From assembly GCA_947359465.1 (NCBI GenBank), contig OX375872.1:81276931-81340930 (forward strand): DNA of 64,000 bases, in the 5' to 3' direction. This document shows, in pieces, positions 24,031-35,160 of the stretch. The notes below the pieces were generated by a model, which was not told the DNA's origin, ran no database searches, and was given only the letters and a program-made list of their open reading frames with translations. How positions within the stretch are numbered: the first letter of the stretch is position 1; the number at the start of each line of letters is the position of its first letter. The stretch is from Metellina segmentata (Eukaryota > Arthropoda > Arachnida > Araneae > Tetragnathidae). The position numbers and the translations under genes are program-made.

Positions 24031-24037
24031 AACTTAC
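24031..24037 (-). other. Splice donor of the MyoD-like exon
   Basis: The minus strand reads GGG|GTAAGTT, a close match to the animal donor consensus. Without splicing the frame would stop three codons later (V-S-S-stop), so a donor here is needed to continue the protein. The phase is 0. Confidence 0.85.
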
Positions 24038-26024
24038 CCCATAGTCGCTGCCACTACTATCGCAGTCCCTTTCACTCATGCTCGATGAAACGTGGAGGAT
24101 GCCTTTCAAACTCTCAATGTATTCAATGGCGTTTTTCAGAATGTCCAACTTGGGCTGTCTCTGGTTGGGGTCGCGGCTGGACGCTCTCTTCAGCGCCTCG
24201 AAGGCCTCGTTCAGATTTAGCACTCGCTTCCTCTCCCTCAGGGTGGCCGCTTCCCTTTTGTTGATCGTCGCGGACTTCCTCTTGCAGGCCTTGCAGGCCC
24301 ACATCAGGCACCGCCGCTGATGAGCATGCTGGCCTGGGACGAAGACATGCGGCACGTGTTGATCCTCTCCGTCGGTGGGACCCCGGCGAAGATCAACTGG
24401 TGCATCACCCTCCGAAATCACCGCAGACGGGAATGGGGAAGCCGAGGAAGTAGAGGCCTTTTCTCTGTCCGATCCGTAGTCACTATCCCCCTCTTCTTCA
24501 GTTTGAAAGTCCGCACTCTTGGCTGGCTCGGATGCATTATCATTGCAACAATAGGGCTTGAAAATCAACCCTCTGGTATAGCTCTTTTTTATTGGTTTTC
24601 CTTGAGCTCGTTTGAGTATTTTGCCGCTCGTTAGATCACCATTACCCTCTCTAGTCCAACCTTCTAGACAACATTTTCCTTCGGAACTGCACTTTTGACT
24701 AGTTATTGATGGGTTGAAAACTTCTTTTACTTTTGGTTCTTGGTGGAACATTGCAGGTTTCGTCGAGGGGACCTTCAGCTCATCCGCTACTGGTCTGGTT
24801 GTCATATGTACTGGACTTTTGATCGCATCGTTCAAACACGCTGCTATGCTATTTTGTGGAGGATTTGAAAGCCTCTCTTTCAACGAGTACTTGCAGTTCT
24901 TGCCCTGCTGAACTCGTTTCACACTCTGGTTACAGTTGTAAGCTTTTTGTTTGAGATAATTCTGTTTCTTTTGATTGCTATAGGCGTCGTACGGACCTTT
25001 CTCTTCGTTTTCCAATTGCGCTGATGTCCCTGCCTCTGTCATGTCGATTTTAGCATGATTAGGAATAATTTTGTTCTGTATTTCTAAATTGGTTACAGGA
25101 AGTTGTTTTTCGTAACTAGAGAAATCTGCTGTCATTCCACTTTTGCCTAAATTATGGAATGATGCCGTCGATCTTCTTACATCGCCCGAAGAAAAATGAA
25201 CATCGGGTGTAGAAACACTAGCATCTTTGGGAACAGGCTGTTTTCTGTCTAAAACAGTACACTTTTCAGAAGCTATAGATAAATCAGAACTGAAATCGTA
25301 GTCACTTGGGGAACTGGCCGAAACTTGTGGAAGTGAAAAAGGTTTCTTGTTTTGGTCCAGAACTTTCACATAAGAATCGCTATCGGAATGCAGGGAATGA
25401 GAAGGCATGTAGAATCTTTCAGAATCTTTGGTAGTTGCATCTGAGTCTTTCGTACTAAAATACTGGTTCAGATCACTGTAAGGTTTGCCACTCGCATTAA
25501 AAGGAGTGTAAACGGGCTGCGTTCTTTGGTCGGTAGCATAATACGCATTTGGGTGACTTTGAGACTCTATTGGATGATGAGGTTGAAGGTATGAGCAGCA
25601 TTGCTCATAATATGTATCAGCACGACTGAAAAACGGCGGTCTGAACATAAATGATTGAACTGACTGAGCAGGATAGGTATTGGAATATTGCTCTTGCGTT
25701 CTACAATGTCCAAACTGCTGCGCTGTTTCATTCATTGGTACTGGTACGGGAAGAGTTCTACTCGAATCAATTGAGAGAATTACTGGAGAAGTTGAGCAAT
25801 TTAGGTGAGAAGCATTTGAACGAATATCATTGATCGTTTCACCTTGATAGCTTTCACCTCTGGCAGATGGATTTGGCGGACTCTGTCCACTTGGTGGTGA
25901 TAAAGGAAGCGATCGTGAAGGAGTGTACATTGGGGGTGGCTCTGAGGCTGAAGATTGTCTATCACAATAGAAGGAATTGCGCATTTCTGCTACCATGGCT
26001 TCAGATTTCTGAGGTGATGCGTAT
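24038..26024 (-). CDS. nau/MyoD: MyoD/nautilus-family myogenic bHLH factor, large exon
   Basis: From the Met at 25996 the frame is open for 653 codons to a donor site. Residues 563-574 ([12 protein letters not shown]) are the Cys/His-rich segment that precedes the bHLH in MyoD proteins. Residues 574-591 are the basic region with the myogenic Ala-Thr pair (A584-T585) and RERKR. Residues 592-635 are helix-loop-helix, with [16 protein letters not shown] and [12 protein letters not shown]. It should bind E-boxes as a heterodimer with an E protein in muscle-precursor nuclei. The 546 residues before this are Ser/Pro-rich and low complexity, with an acidic stretch at 499-512, and I recognise nothing in them; the protein is much longer than vertebrate MyoD (about 320 aa). 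The exon ends after Gly653 at GGG|GTAAGTT (intron from 24037), near where vertebrate MyoD and Myf5 first exons end (SDGM). The C-terminal exon was not found. Upstream of the Met the frame stays open (YASPQKSEA) to an acceptor TTAATTACAG|A at 26024, so the true start may lie in an earlier exon. Antisense and alternative frames over this exon are shadows. Confidence 0.92.
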
Positions 26025-26060
26025 CTGTAATTAAAATCAATAAATCAATAGTAAAACAAT
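26025..26060 (-). other. Candidate splice acceptor upstream of the MyoD-like start
   Basis: The minus strand is T-rich (ATTGTTTTACTATTGATTTA, then TTGATTTTAATTACAG) and ends in AG at 26026-26025. The exon after it begins with one base of a split codon, then TAC GCA TCA..., in frame with the bHLH reading frame. It could join a 5' UTR exon or an upstream coding exon. Confidence 0.65.
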
Positions 26061-26757
26061 TTCATATCTACGACTCTTAATATGCATGGCTTTATATATA
26101 ATAAATAACATTGAACTACCTCTGCACGTTTCTATTTACGAAAAGTAATGATTTAGCGAGTATTTCTAATCACAGACAAATAACAAATTCGCCCAAAGGC
26201 ACAATTGAGGTTGGATGAATAGGTGAAAAGTGTAGTTAAATTAGCAGTAAAAAATGCTGCAAAACTTCAAAACAACGATTAATAAATAATAAAAACTTTA
26301 AAAAATCGTCAATGCCCATTTCTGTGGAGCAATAAGTCCACCTTCATCAGGATATAAGCTATGATGGTGGACGAAGAATTTACCTCTATCCTGATGATGG
26401 TAGACGACACTTCTGTCCTGTTGATGGTGGACATTTTGCTAAAATCGAACTGTCCACTGGCGTTTTTTGTACGAGTTTAATCTTTGTTTGAACTTTTGTT
26501 TTGTTTTACTACAATTGAGGTTTTACAATTTTTACTAAGAAATCTGAGGCGATGATATGAAGCACCTATAGTAAAAATTATTACTAGTAGATTTTATAAG
26601 ATCAACACCGACATGGCAAAGCTTGTACGGCCTCGCTAGGGTTGGGGAAACCATGAAAAGGTAGTAGTGGTAATGAGTTTGACATTCATTTTAAAGACAA
26701 ATCACTGGTAACATTTTCCTCCTTATGGTAATACTTTACCTTAGAAATGCTTTTCGT
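26061..26757. other. Presumed intron or upstream region
   Basis: AT-rich. A small imperfect repeat (GATGGTGGACG, GATGGTAGACG, GATGGTGGACA, spaced about 30-40 bp) lies at 26350-26440. No exon recognised. Confidence 0.45.
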
Positions 26758-27734
26758 ATCTCTACTATTATAAAAGGAAGTGTTTGTCTGTCTATCTGTT
26801 TTCTGTGATCAAAGTCCGGACGAATCTATGGCACTTACAATAATGAGATTTGGCACACAGGTAGTCCAAATTTTTAACAATTTTTGGGACGCGCCGAATA
26901 TTAAAGTATAATCTAGAACATTGTAAAATCAATTGAAAGGAATTTAATTATTATTAATTAACACCATAAAGAGATAACAGATTCTATTTTTTTTTTTTCC
27001 TTTTCCGTTTCAATTTGTGGAGAAACAATTTTTCAACGGACGAAAAAAAAAAGTTTTAACTGGAGTTATGTAGTTCTTTCTTCTATCTCCTAGACCGTCA
27101 AAGATGGAGTAAAAATTTCAACGAATTTGAAATCTCCGGAAAATTTCACATTTAATCGATACCTAAAAATATGATATTTTAAAAATAAACAATTATTAAA
27201 TTGTGTAACTTTTATATTTTTTCCAATATGACCTTCGCGATCGAGAAATCAGATACCATTTCCTGCGCTCAAACGCTTACAGCGAAGGAAAGCAAAATAA
27301 ATAAAATTGGTTGGCATTGTTTCGTTCTTTTTTGCAAAATCGCGATCGTTAAAGATAGATTAAATATTTCAACGAATTTGAAATCTGCGGCAAATTTTAC
27401 ACCAGATAGATACCTTATACATATGACTTCCTTTTAATAAATAATTTCCCAATTAAATATTTATATTTTCGCAAGAGATTGTGACGTCACTCCAATTGGA
27501 TCTCTTCGTTATTCGAATTTGACCACATTTGACAATGAGCGTTGCCCGTGGTGTTGGTTTGCGTCAACGCCGTGATGGCTGTTACCCAATATGCTAAAAA
27601 TTCCTATTTGGTTTGCGAAGCAAACAAATGGGAATTCGTAGCAATCGCCGGGGGTTAGCGGGCAGTGGTCACACCTGACCCCACGAAAAGAACTGTCACG
27701 GACAACGCCGTGCTTGCCATGCAGTGGCTAGTAT
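26758..27734 (-). mobile_element. Family H element, longest copy with both ends
   Basis: Read on the minus strand it begins ATACTAGCCACTGCATGGC, includes GGTCAGGTGTGACCACTGC and the GTTTGCTTCGCAAACC hairpin, and ends CCTTTTATAATAGTAGAGAT. Both ends match the copy at 56783-57515. No coding capacity is seen in 977 bp. The fixed ends, hairpin and lack of inverted termini resemble non-autonomous Helitron/Helentron-like elements, but the class is not proven. Confidence 0.7.
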
Positions 27735-27745
27735 CACATATTTTG

Positions 27746-27880
27746 TGTTACCTTAAATATATTACTTTAATTTAATGTTACCTTAAATATATTACTTTAA
27801 TTTAATGTTACCTTAAATATATTACTTTAATTTAATGTTACCTTAAATATATTACTTTAATTTAATGTTACCTTAAATAT
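27746..27880. repeat. Perfect 30-bp minisatellite
   Basis: Four and a half head-to-tail copies of a 30-bp unit starting TGTTACCTTAAATATATTAC with no mismatch between units. It abuts the 5' terminus of the family H copy by about 11 bp. Confidence 0.95.
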
Positions 27881-28309
27881 AAGTATTTTCCAACTAATTT
27901 AAAACAAACTATGAAATAGAATTACTGGAATAATGTTCTTTATCCCATAATTTTGTACACTTTGAAATTGTACACATAACTAAGTATACATTAAATTATT
28001 TCAGACATGACTAAAATAGCATGAAAATAAAAGTAACCGTCTTGTTATTTCAGTGTTATCACTTTTTCTGTTACGAAATGAAGTATGTTGAGGTATATAC
28101 TTCAAAACAGTTCAAAATTTGATGTCTTATAAATAATGAATGTCTTATAAATACTTTAGATTATATAAGTAAAGTCTTAAGTCTCATTTTTGTAGTGTTC
28201 ATAAAACTAAGTTGATCTGTCGTAAAACGAAAACTCTTTCCAGAGTTAACTTCTACATACATTTTACATGAATCTCGAATACATGAAATAACCACAAATT
28301 CATAGCTTT
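27881..28309. other. Unannotated AT-rich stretch
   Basis: Nothing supported. Confidence 0.4.
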
Positions 28310-29165
28310 ATGTTTCAAAATTAAAGTATGGAAAAACGAATTTTGTTTAGCAGCAAACTGATTAATCAACATATTGACTCAATATGAAAAAACATAGTAC
28401 ATCTTAATATTCGATTTCGACTGTTACTTTCGGCGTTTAAAACATTATAGCAGTTGAATTCTGAATTGAAAAACCTGGTGCATTATCCAACAATTTGAAA
28501 TTCCCAATACATTTGTTTAGAAAGCCTCGCAGACATGAAATTGCAACAGATTCATTAGCTAATGCTTCAAAATAAAAGTATAGAATAGCAAATCGATTTC
28601 TTTTAAGACAATAACAGTGGCATATAAGTATTTAATTAACGTTGCTCTGGAGCAACACAGCAGGTTATAGGCGATGGACCGGGATTAAACCCGAAGGTAA
28701 AGATTCGAGGACAACACCACGTAATTTTGAACAACGGTCAGGTAACGAGGTAACACCTGAGCTGGCACCCCCTAACAATAATAAAGAGCAAAGTTTAAAA
28801 CGTTATAGATGCTGAATTTTGAATTTGAAAGCGTGTGAAAAACATTCTCCATTAAATTTGATTAAAAAGCCACGCAGACATGAAATGCAAAAGATTAATT
28901 TAGATTTTTGCTTCAAAATTAAAGTATAGAGTAAAAAATTAATTTATTTTAAGACAGCAACAGCTAACTGTTTAAACAACACACAGCGTTTCAGCAACAC
29001 ATTTACTACATGAAAAATGTATGCCTAAATATTGAATATCTACTGTTACTTGAGGCGTTTAAAGCATTGTAGCAGTTGAATTCTGAATTGAAAAAGTCGG
29101 TATTTCCAACAATTCAAAATTTCCATTAAGTTTGTTTAGAAAGATTCTGCAGAGCAAGAGCACAA
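28310..29165. repeat. Degenerate tandem array, about 300-bp unit
   Basis: The landmark GCTTCAAAATTAAAGTATA (or a near match) occurs at about 28310, 28565 and 28908. GCAGTTGAATTCTGAATTGAAAAA occurs near 28450 and 29055, with a weaker version near 28808. About three diverged units are present, interrupted by the SINE fragment at 28624-28772. Confidence 0.65.
28624..28772 (-). repeat. SINE type B fragment, 5'-truncated
   Basis: It starts at the tail side (GTATTTAATTAACGTTGCTC) and runs through ACACCACGTAATTTTGAAC to GAGCTGGCACCCCC, then stops. The tRNA head is absent. Confidence 0.75.
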
Positions 29166-29251
29166 AGTATGAAAAATAAATATAACCATTTTTCTTCGTG
29201 TTTTCATGAACAACGAAGAGTTAAAATCTTAGATGTTCTATTTTTTATAAA

Positions 29252-29575
29252 ATACTAGCCACTGCGTGGCCAGCACGGCGTTGCCCGTGACTGTTTTGAA
29301 CGTAAGTCAGGTGTGACCACTGCTCGCTAACCCCTGGTGATTGCTACGAATTCCCATTTGGTTTACTTCGCAAACCAAATTATTTTTTTGAACTAAGGTT
29401 TGCTTCGCAAACCAACACCACGGGCAACGCCGTGATGGCCTCGTCATTGTCAAATTCGGCCAAATTCAAATTGCGAATAGATCCAATCGGCGTGACGTCA
29501 CAATCTCTTGCGAAAATATAAATTTTAATTGAAAAAATATTTATTAAAAGAAAATCAAACGCGTATAAGGCATTT
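29252..29575 (+). mobile_element. Family H element, 5' end only
   Basis: Begins ATACTAGCCACTGCGTGGCC and carries GGTCAGGTGTGACC-like text, TGCTACGAATTCCCATTTGG, the GTTTGCTTCGCAAACC hairpin, CACCACGGGCAACGCCGTG and GGCGTGACGTCACAATCTC. Similarity to the other copies fades after about 29575. Confidence 0.7.
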
Positions 29576-30770
29576 AAAAAAAATCTATTTTTCACTATAT
29601 TTGAAAATATAGATCTAGCTTTTTATACATCTATTTCTAAGATCTTGCCTTAGACTAGTGTTACTGAAAACTGTTACGAGACGTGTTTAATTTTGTCTTA
29701 GTGAATATTTTACGTGAACCATTTGGCACCGTTTTAATTTATTATTATTGCTCCAAATTCATCAATGATGACAAAGAATTCGCTCAATACTTTACTTTGT
29801 AACGATAATGTATTCAGCCATTTTCATAACAATATTTTTAAACTTTCTTTGATTTAGAGCGATACTAGTTTTTTAATCTCAAATAACAAGGACTCACAAT
29901 TCCCGTAGTGTTTAAATTTACGGACAAACATTTTAAATCAATGGCCCAAGGAAAGGTAATTTGGTGCTAAATAATTCCAACTTAAACATCAAAACTAAGC
30001 AAATAATTTAGAAATAAACATAGATCTATATAAATACAAATTTTCTTGATAGGATAAATAAAGAAAAAGTCAGAGGTAAGGGGATATGTATTTAAAGATA
30101 TCTACTCAATCTACCTGTTACTTTTAGAAAGCAGTTATTCTTAAACAAAGGTAAGATAAATGTTACTGCAGTGAGCATTTTTCTCATGAACGCGTGAGCC
30201 AAATTAACTCAAAACAAATTATGATTTCCTGCGAAGACAAAAAAAAAGCTACATGAACCTTATTTTATTCCCCGTTCCTCTCTAACAGTAACACGTTTCG
30301 AGACTGCAGACACATCAAGGCGTGGGTCGACTCCTTGACTTGGAGAAAATCCACGACAAAACGATGCATCACTTTTTCGTCAGTGAAGGATGACTTTTGA
30401 TTATAAAACTAGCTCATCCTTCAGTGAGAAGTCAAATCAATATCGTGAAATGAGTTGAAAACTAGCTTCTTGTATCGAGCTCCAAACCATTTCATCAAGA
30501 CCAATGGGAGTGAAGACAACTTTCTGTCATTTTTCAAGAGTTTTTTACTACTGTTTCTTCCCCAAATGATAGAATTATATTTAGGTTTTCGGTAGCACCA
30601 TCAGTGTGTCTCTCAAGAAAAGAGTTTTTTCCTCTCAAGCTGGATGGATACCAATCCGAGAGTAGTTTTTATTGAAGTACTCAAAATTCTTGTTTCCCAT
30701 CAAGATATCCATCAAGCGACGGTTGAAAAACTTTATTTTTTTCTCAATTTGTTCTGTCCTTTTTCAGGTT
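29576..30770. other. Unannotated AT-rich stretch of 1.2 kb
   Basis: Nothing supported. Confidence 0.4.
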
Positions 30771-30900
30771 AGTTGGTTTGAGGTTTAAAGCGGACCATTA
30801 TGAACAAGCTGCGACAAACGCCATACAGACGACATCAAGAAAATGGACACACATACGAGGAAAGTTTAGCTGACACAGAAGAGACAAATAGACATTGAGG
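30771..30900 (-). repeat. SINE-C copy, diverged
   Basis: GGTTAGTTGGTTTGAGGTTT, then ACAAGCTGCGACAAACG and GAGGAAAGTTTAGCTGACAC. Head not visible. Confidence 0.65.
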
Positions 30901-31154
30901 AAATATACAAGTAGAGTGACCAATGGTATCCTTTTTATGTGACCAATACTTGTAGTAACGCGATACTTAGATTACTTTCGTATGCGGATGGAAACGAACA
31001 TTCCTCATCTGATTGCTGCACGGGACTAGAAAACGTCCATCCATTGATTCATCATCTAATTGGTCCACGTGGCATAGAAGTGGATAGACATTGGCGATTT
31101 TACCACTTTTGTTGCCACACCATAGAAATGCGCACTCACACACCTACACTGTCA

Positions 31155-31215
31155 TAATATTTTATATCGCCAAACAAGGTGATAATATGCTAAAACGGTT
31201 AACCAAGTCAATTTC
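31155..31215 (-). repeat. R4 fragment
   Basis: ATATCGCCAAACAAGGTGATAA and AACGGTTAACCA match the reversed R4 segment TATCACCATTTTGGCGATAT. Short and diverged. Confidence 0.4.
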
Positions 31216-32490
31216 TCACAGAGCAGTCATGTGACTACTTCTTCACGCGTTAGTCACACTTTTTGCATAAAGGCATAGGGATATTACTTCAAAAAAATGT
31301 CCAGTAAAAGAATAAAAGCAGCTTCAAAGGTGGATCAACGTTAAAGAAATAAAATGGGATGAATTTCCATACTGTATAATTTCATATTATTGTTACCAAT
31401 AAAGAGGCAGAAATATAGAGGAACGTATTAGTACCAGCCAGGAAAGTACTATCACCAAAACTTAAGCGGTTAGGAATCAATATTTTTTTAGGTGTGCTTT
31501 ATGCTACTATTAATGATACACATGAATCTATTAGTGTTTTGAGGAAGTTTCATAAAAACCATCGAATTTTTATTTTTGAACCGCCATATATTTAGAACAT
31601 CAAATCCATTTTAAAAGAATAACTTGTTGAGGTTTGCACGTGGGTAGTCTATACCTCAGGAACGGTCCAAAACGAGAGTGGGCTGCATGACGAATCAATA
31701 CCTAATTAAGAGGCGCTGAATTATTTTCAGGAAATAAACTTAGTCAGGGAGGGGGAGGATTGTTTTTTTTTTAATCTCTCTAACCACATTCACTCTAATC
31801 TCATTTTAATCTCACACAGCTGCTGACAACTTATGTCTTCTTGAACAAGAACGTGATTAATGCATGAACTGCGCGATGGAGTAAGAATGGGACTGTCTGC
31901 CACGCGTATGACTTCATCCAACCGGCGCCTCGGCGCTTTGAAAATCGGATGTGGGTTCAATATTATGTTCCCAACAACGTGACACCTTCCAGATCATTGT
32001 TTACTAAAGTAGGCGACCCCTGTGGGTTTTGAAGGAATTTTGGGGGAAATGTTGGCCTCAGAGTAGAAAATAGGGCAATGAGGAGCAAGATTGGTCAAAT
32101 AAGATACTCAAAATTGTCGTCAAGGAATGTTTTAAGCAAACACTTCCATTTGATGATACAGTTGAACAAGAATTTTTGGTTGTAAAATGCAAGTTGCAAA
32201 ACTGATCTGTCCAAAAACAAGGCAAGAGGTCCTAACAACAAATTGTTAGCATGTGTTTATTTGTACACAATTCCAACTTAAATTTTTGTTTACATTTTGG
32301 TTATTCTGTTTAAATGACTGTATTTAGCGCGGTAACGAGTTTCAAATAAAAAGAGAAACCGGCTGCAAACAGTTAATCGTTGACGTTTAAGGATGCTATT
32401 AACGAAAATAGAACACAATAGTAGCAGAACAGCAGGCTTGTCCTTCTTACTGGTGATTATTCTTAATTTTACCGATTTGTTTAATATTAA
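31216..32490. other. Unannotated stretch of 1.3 kb
   Basis: Nothing supported. Confidence 0.4.
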
Positions 32491-32499
32491 TTATAGTGG

Positions 32500-32920
32500 T
32501 CTGGGTCTGAATTTTTATCCTGGATTAAGTCCTCAATAGTACTTGCTATAGAAATAAATATACAGCTAGTACTATTCATTTGATTCTTTAATCAGCGTTC
32601 GTTTAGTAAAAACTGTTTACCAAATTACCAAACCCATGGGGGGAACAACGGTACATTTCCTAGAAGAATAAGTAACAATGGATATTTTAGGTTTCAGTTT
32701 TTATTTGATATTGTAGTCTATGAATCTATACAAGACATTTAAAAATTATTATTGAACCGAATTTTTTCCCGTGGTATAAATCTCCAAAAGAACTTGCTAT
32801 GCAAATAAATATATGGATAGCATATATGGCCTAAATATATTGCTAGTATATATGACCTAAATATATGACTAGCAAGCTTGCCGTTTTAATTAACGTTCGT
32901 TTAATGAAACAATGGTGAAT
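32500..32920. repeat. Weak local duplication
   Basis: ACTTGCTATAGAAATAAATA with a nearby CGTTCGTTTAGT at about 32540-32610 resembles ACTTGCTATGCAAATAAATA with CGTTCGTTTAAT at about 32790-32905. An imperfect TATATATGRCCTAAATATAT doublet lies at 32822-32865. Confidence 0.5.
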
Positions 32921-32990
32921 GAAAGGGTAGTACGCACGTACAATGTATATAAAAGTTTCTAGAAAATCTCGCAAATACTTAAGAGTCAAT

Positions 32991-33127
32991 AAAACACTCT
33001 TTCAAAGTCATTAAAAATGTGATTATACCTCTATAACCCAAATGTTTTCAAATTGTGACAAAACATTCTTTCAAAGTCATTAAAAATGTGATTATACCTC
33101 TATAACCTAGAGGTTTTCAAATTGTCT
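32991..33127. repeat. Tandem duplication, 69-bp unit
   Basis: Two copies of a unit beginning AAAACAYTCTTTCAAAGTCA at 32991 and 33060, differing at only a few positions. Confidence 0.9.
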
Positions 33128-33156
33128 GTCGCGGCTACTAGGAACTGCTGCGTTCT

Positions 33157-33325
33157 TCGAGATGATGGGTTGGGTTTTATGACGCAAGGACCATATTTAA
33201 CCAAGATACACGCAACACAAGTTATGGACAAACACAAAAACGAGGAAAGTTTCGCTGACACAGGTAATACAACCAGGATAAGACACATGCATTGAACCTG
33301 CGCTCTTTCAATTTGCGGCTGTTCC
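33157..33325 (-). repeat. SINE-C copy
   Basis: GGGTTGGGTTTTATGACGCA, then AAGTTATGGACAAACAC, GAGGAAAGTTTCGCTGACAC and the head-proximal GCGCAGGTTCAATGC (minus strand). Much of the head is recognisable but diverged. Confidence 0.7.
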
Positions 33326-33330
33326 ACGAA

Positions 33331-34086
33331 ATGATATTAATTGTTCCTTGGAACAAAATCAGGAAAAATCATACATTATTTGGTCTATAAAAATGCGTTT
33401 TTGGTTATGAAACTTGTGTTATTGGTAGAGATTGCTGTCGAGAGAATCTGAACCAGATAATATTTCTAGCATCAGATTTTTGAAAAAAATGGAAATGACT
33501 TTTGAACTGGAAATGGGATGATACATATCCATTTTAGTAAGGAAAGAGAAAGATTATAAATAGATGCAAATCTCAGTTTCCAAACTGGTGAAGTTTGCTC
33601 ACTTTGAATTTAAGAATGCCATAAATTTATTTCAAGTTTACTGAAATATTATTTTTTCAAATTAAAGTGCAAATCCTCAGAAATTAGATGCAATTAAATT
33701 AATACATTTAATTTAAATTTTGTAGCTTTTTATACAAAGACGCAGCTGAAATTTTCAAGTTTAGATTAAGAGAATCGGGTTTGCAAAAGCTGCAATAACC
33801 AATTACAATACAGCAATGCATTAAACTTGCTTTTTTTCGGGTGTGTGGATAATTTTTTAACGTACGATTGCATCCCTACAGCTAAGTAAAAGTAACAATC
33901 CAAGTAAGTGGATAGGGGGTCTTTTCTTAGACTTACGGGAATATCAGTTACTTTCCTACACAGCACTACGTCATTTTCACGCATTTTTGCATCGTGTCGC
34001 TCAGTTTATCCATCATTCTCCCAGTTTACCTGTTGGTAGAAAGAAGGTTCAATTAGTTCGTTCCTCCTATCCAAAACGAATGTCTT
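33331..34086. other. Unannotated AT-rich stretch
   Basis: Nothing supported. A minus frame at 33766-33984 has no domain. Confidence 0.4.
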
Positions 34087-35160
34087 TACCTTGATTCCAA
34101 TTTTCCGGAAGATAAAACTTTAGTTTTAGCTTTTATAACTAAAAGATATTCTCATTGTTTCCTTGTTACCATTCAATTGGTTGATTAGTCAAAATATTAT
34201 AAGCTCATTCAACACTTTTACATGTATAGAGAATCTTATTTAATGAGTCTGTGCAAGTTAAGAAATTTATTTAACGACGTTGCTTCAGAGAGAAATTTAT
34301 TCAGGAAATTTACAAAACGAGTTTGGCTAAATTGAGGAATATTAATATAACTAGTCTGCTTTAGGTAGAAAAAATGAGTGCAAAGAGTTTTCTTGTATAG
34401 AAAAATGTATTTTACGAGTATGCTTAAGTAGAGAAATCTAATAACGAATTAGCTTGGGTAAAGAAAGTTTTATTTCCATTTTGCTTATTTTTTATGATTT
34501 ATTTTTCCATTTTGAATTTTGCTTTACCTTGATTCCAATTTTCCGTAAGATAAAACATTTTAGTAGAGGCTTTTATAACTAAAAGATATCCTTGTTATTT
34601 CCTTGTTACCGTTCAATTGGTTGATAAGTCAAAATATTATAAGCTCATTCAATAATTTTTCTCATATAGAGAAGCTTATTAAACGAGTTTGTGCACGTAG
34701 AGAAATTTATTTAACTCCTTTTCTTATTAGAAAAATTTAGGTAACGAATTTGCAAAAAAATAAATTATGTAACGAGGTTGCTTTAGAGAGAGAAATTTAT
34801 TCAAGAAATTAACAAAACGAATTAGCCTAAATTAAGGAATATAACTAGTCTGCTATAGGTAGAAAAATAAATCCAAGGAGTTTTCTTGTATTCAAAAATG
34901 TGCTTAACAAGTTTGCTTAAACAGAGAAATCTATTTAACAAATGTGCTTTTATAAAGAAATTTATTTTTCTTTTGCTAATTTTGAGAAATATATGTATAA
35001 CGAGTTTACTTCATACAGATAAATTTTTTTATAGAGTTTGTTTATGTGGAGGAATTTATTGAAAAAGTGTGCTTACATATAGAAATTTATTTAATGAATT
35101 TGCTTAAATACAGAAATGCATTTAACGAGTTTGCTTTTGTGGAGAAACAAATAACGACTG
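34087..35160. repeat. 437-bp duplication plus short degenerate repeats
   Basis: TTACCTTGATTCCAATTTTCC occurs at 34087 and about 34524, and the following 400 bp are collinear (CATTCAATTGGTTGAT, ATATTATAAGCTCATTCAA, AACTAGTCTGCT, GTTTTCTTGTAT). Inside and after it, a short motif of the type GAGAAATTTATTTAACGAGTTTGCTT recurs about every 30 bp up to 35150, which suggests an old short-unit satellite that was later duplicated in bulk. Confidence 0.8.

Noticed and set aside
24078..24634. Long plus-strand frames opposite the MyoD-like exon
   Set aside because: They are antisense shadows of the minus-strand coding exon; no domain is visible in them.
27746..27880. CRISPR-like array
   Set aside because: The 30-bp units are directly adjacent with no spacers, in a eukaryotic genome; it is a minisatellite.
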